From contig CAJXUJ010000007.1 of the NCBI GenBank assembly GCA_913061025.1, forward strand, positions 1-22,259: a stretch of DNA of 22,259 nt, in the 5' to 3' direction. Below, piece by piece: positions 22,229 through 22,259 of this stretch. A program made the translations under genes and the position numbers. Each line of letters starts with the position of its first letter. The stretch's first letter is position 1. Source of the stretch: an uncultured Actinomycetes bacterium. GTDB taxonomy: Bacteria > Actinomycetota > Actinomycetes > S36-B12. A model generated the notes under the pieces. The model ran no database searches and had not been told where the DNA came from. It worked only from the letters and a program-made list of their open reading frames with translations.

Positions 22229-22259
22229 ATGGATCGGAGTATGTCGGAGCATCCTGACC
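22229..22259 (+). CDS. Possible start of a further gene at the window edge
   Basis: An ATG at 22229, 6 nt after the OB-fold stop, opens a frame running off the window; a second in-frame ATG lies at 22241. Only about ten codons are visible, too few to identify. By analogy with actinobacterial gene order a DUF3159 membrane protein would be expected here; this is inference from context, not from the sequence. Confidence 0.3.
   Translation, partial: MDRSMSEHPD

Overview
The window reads as core chromosome of a GC-rich actinomycete (Actinomycetota); by eye the GC content is around 60%. The evidence is gene content. A primary sigma factor with a long acidic N-terminus is followed by a topoisomerase IV ParE/ParC pair. 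A SepH-type division protein and a DUF3093 - thioesterase - dut - DUF3710 - OB-fold block are also present, with small families largely confined to actinobacteria (DUF7455, DUF5998, DUF4193, DUF4235). GTG starts and 4-bp ATGA/GTGA overlaps are common. A TTA leucine codon lies inside sigma region 2, so TTA is not reserved for special regulation as in Streptomyces. I cannot place the genus. Nothing here looks like a phage, insertion sequence, CRISPR array or recently acquired island.

Layout. 1-1942 (+): the 3' part of sigA, then a methylmalonyl-CoA decarboxylase-like gene 2 nt downstream. 1948-2175 (-): a small zinc-ribbon protein (DUF7455). 2176-2375: a divergent control region with a large dyad. 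2376-6369 (+): parE, a beta-carbonic anhydrase and an FprA-type ferredoxin-NADP reductase, the last two overlapping by 4 nt. 12405-6353 (-): psuG, psuK, parC, a sucrase/ferredoxin-like Fe-S protein and a thioredoxin-fold protein, tightly packed as a probable operon joining pseudouridine breakdown, chromosome decatenation and redox functions. 12441-14862 (+): DUF5998, a phosphodiesterase of the alkaline-phosphatase superfamily, and thymidine kinase. 17064-14888 (-): an MFS permease, then a short sepH. 17165-18019 (+): an inositol-monophosphatase-family enzyme. 18545-18027 (-): a gamma-carbonic-anhydrase-like protein. 18666-18962 (+): DUF4193. 19861-19025 (-): DUF3093 and DUF4235. 19935-22222 (+): PaaI-like thioesterase, dut, DUF3710 and OB-fold protein, with a possible further gene starting at the window edge.

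Themes. Nucleotide and nucleoside housekeeping recurs (thymidine kinase, dUTPase, pseudouridine glycosidase and kinase, a nucleotide-pyrophosphatase-like enzyme) beside chromosome topology and division genes. The main non-coding observations are a 53-bp dyad upstream of parE, inverted repeats whose arms contain both stop codons at two convergent gene junctions, a 13-bp-period repeat between two redox genes, and several genes with a -10-like hexamer so close to the start codon that leaderless transcripts are likely. The protein observations most worth checking are the apparently N-terminally short SepH and the gamma-carbonic-anhydrase homologue with Glu at the usual third zinc-ligand position. 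I found no clearly new multi-gene system; the candidates for undescribed biology are the uncharacterised actinobacterial families and their conserved couplings.
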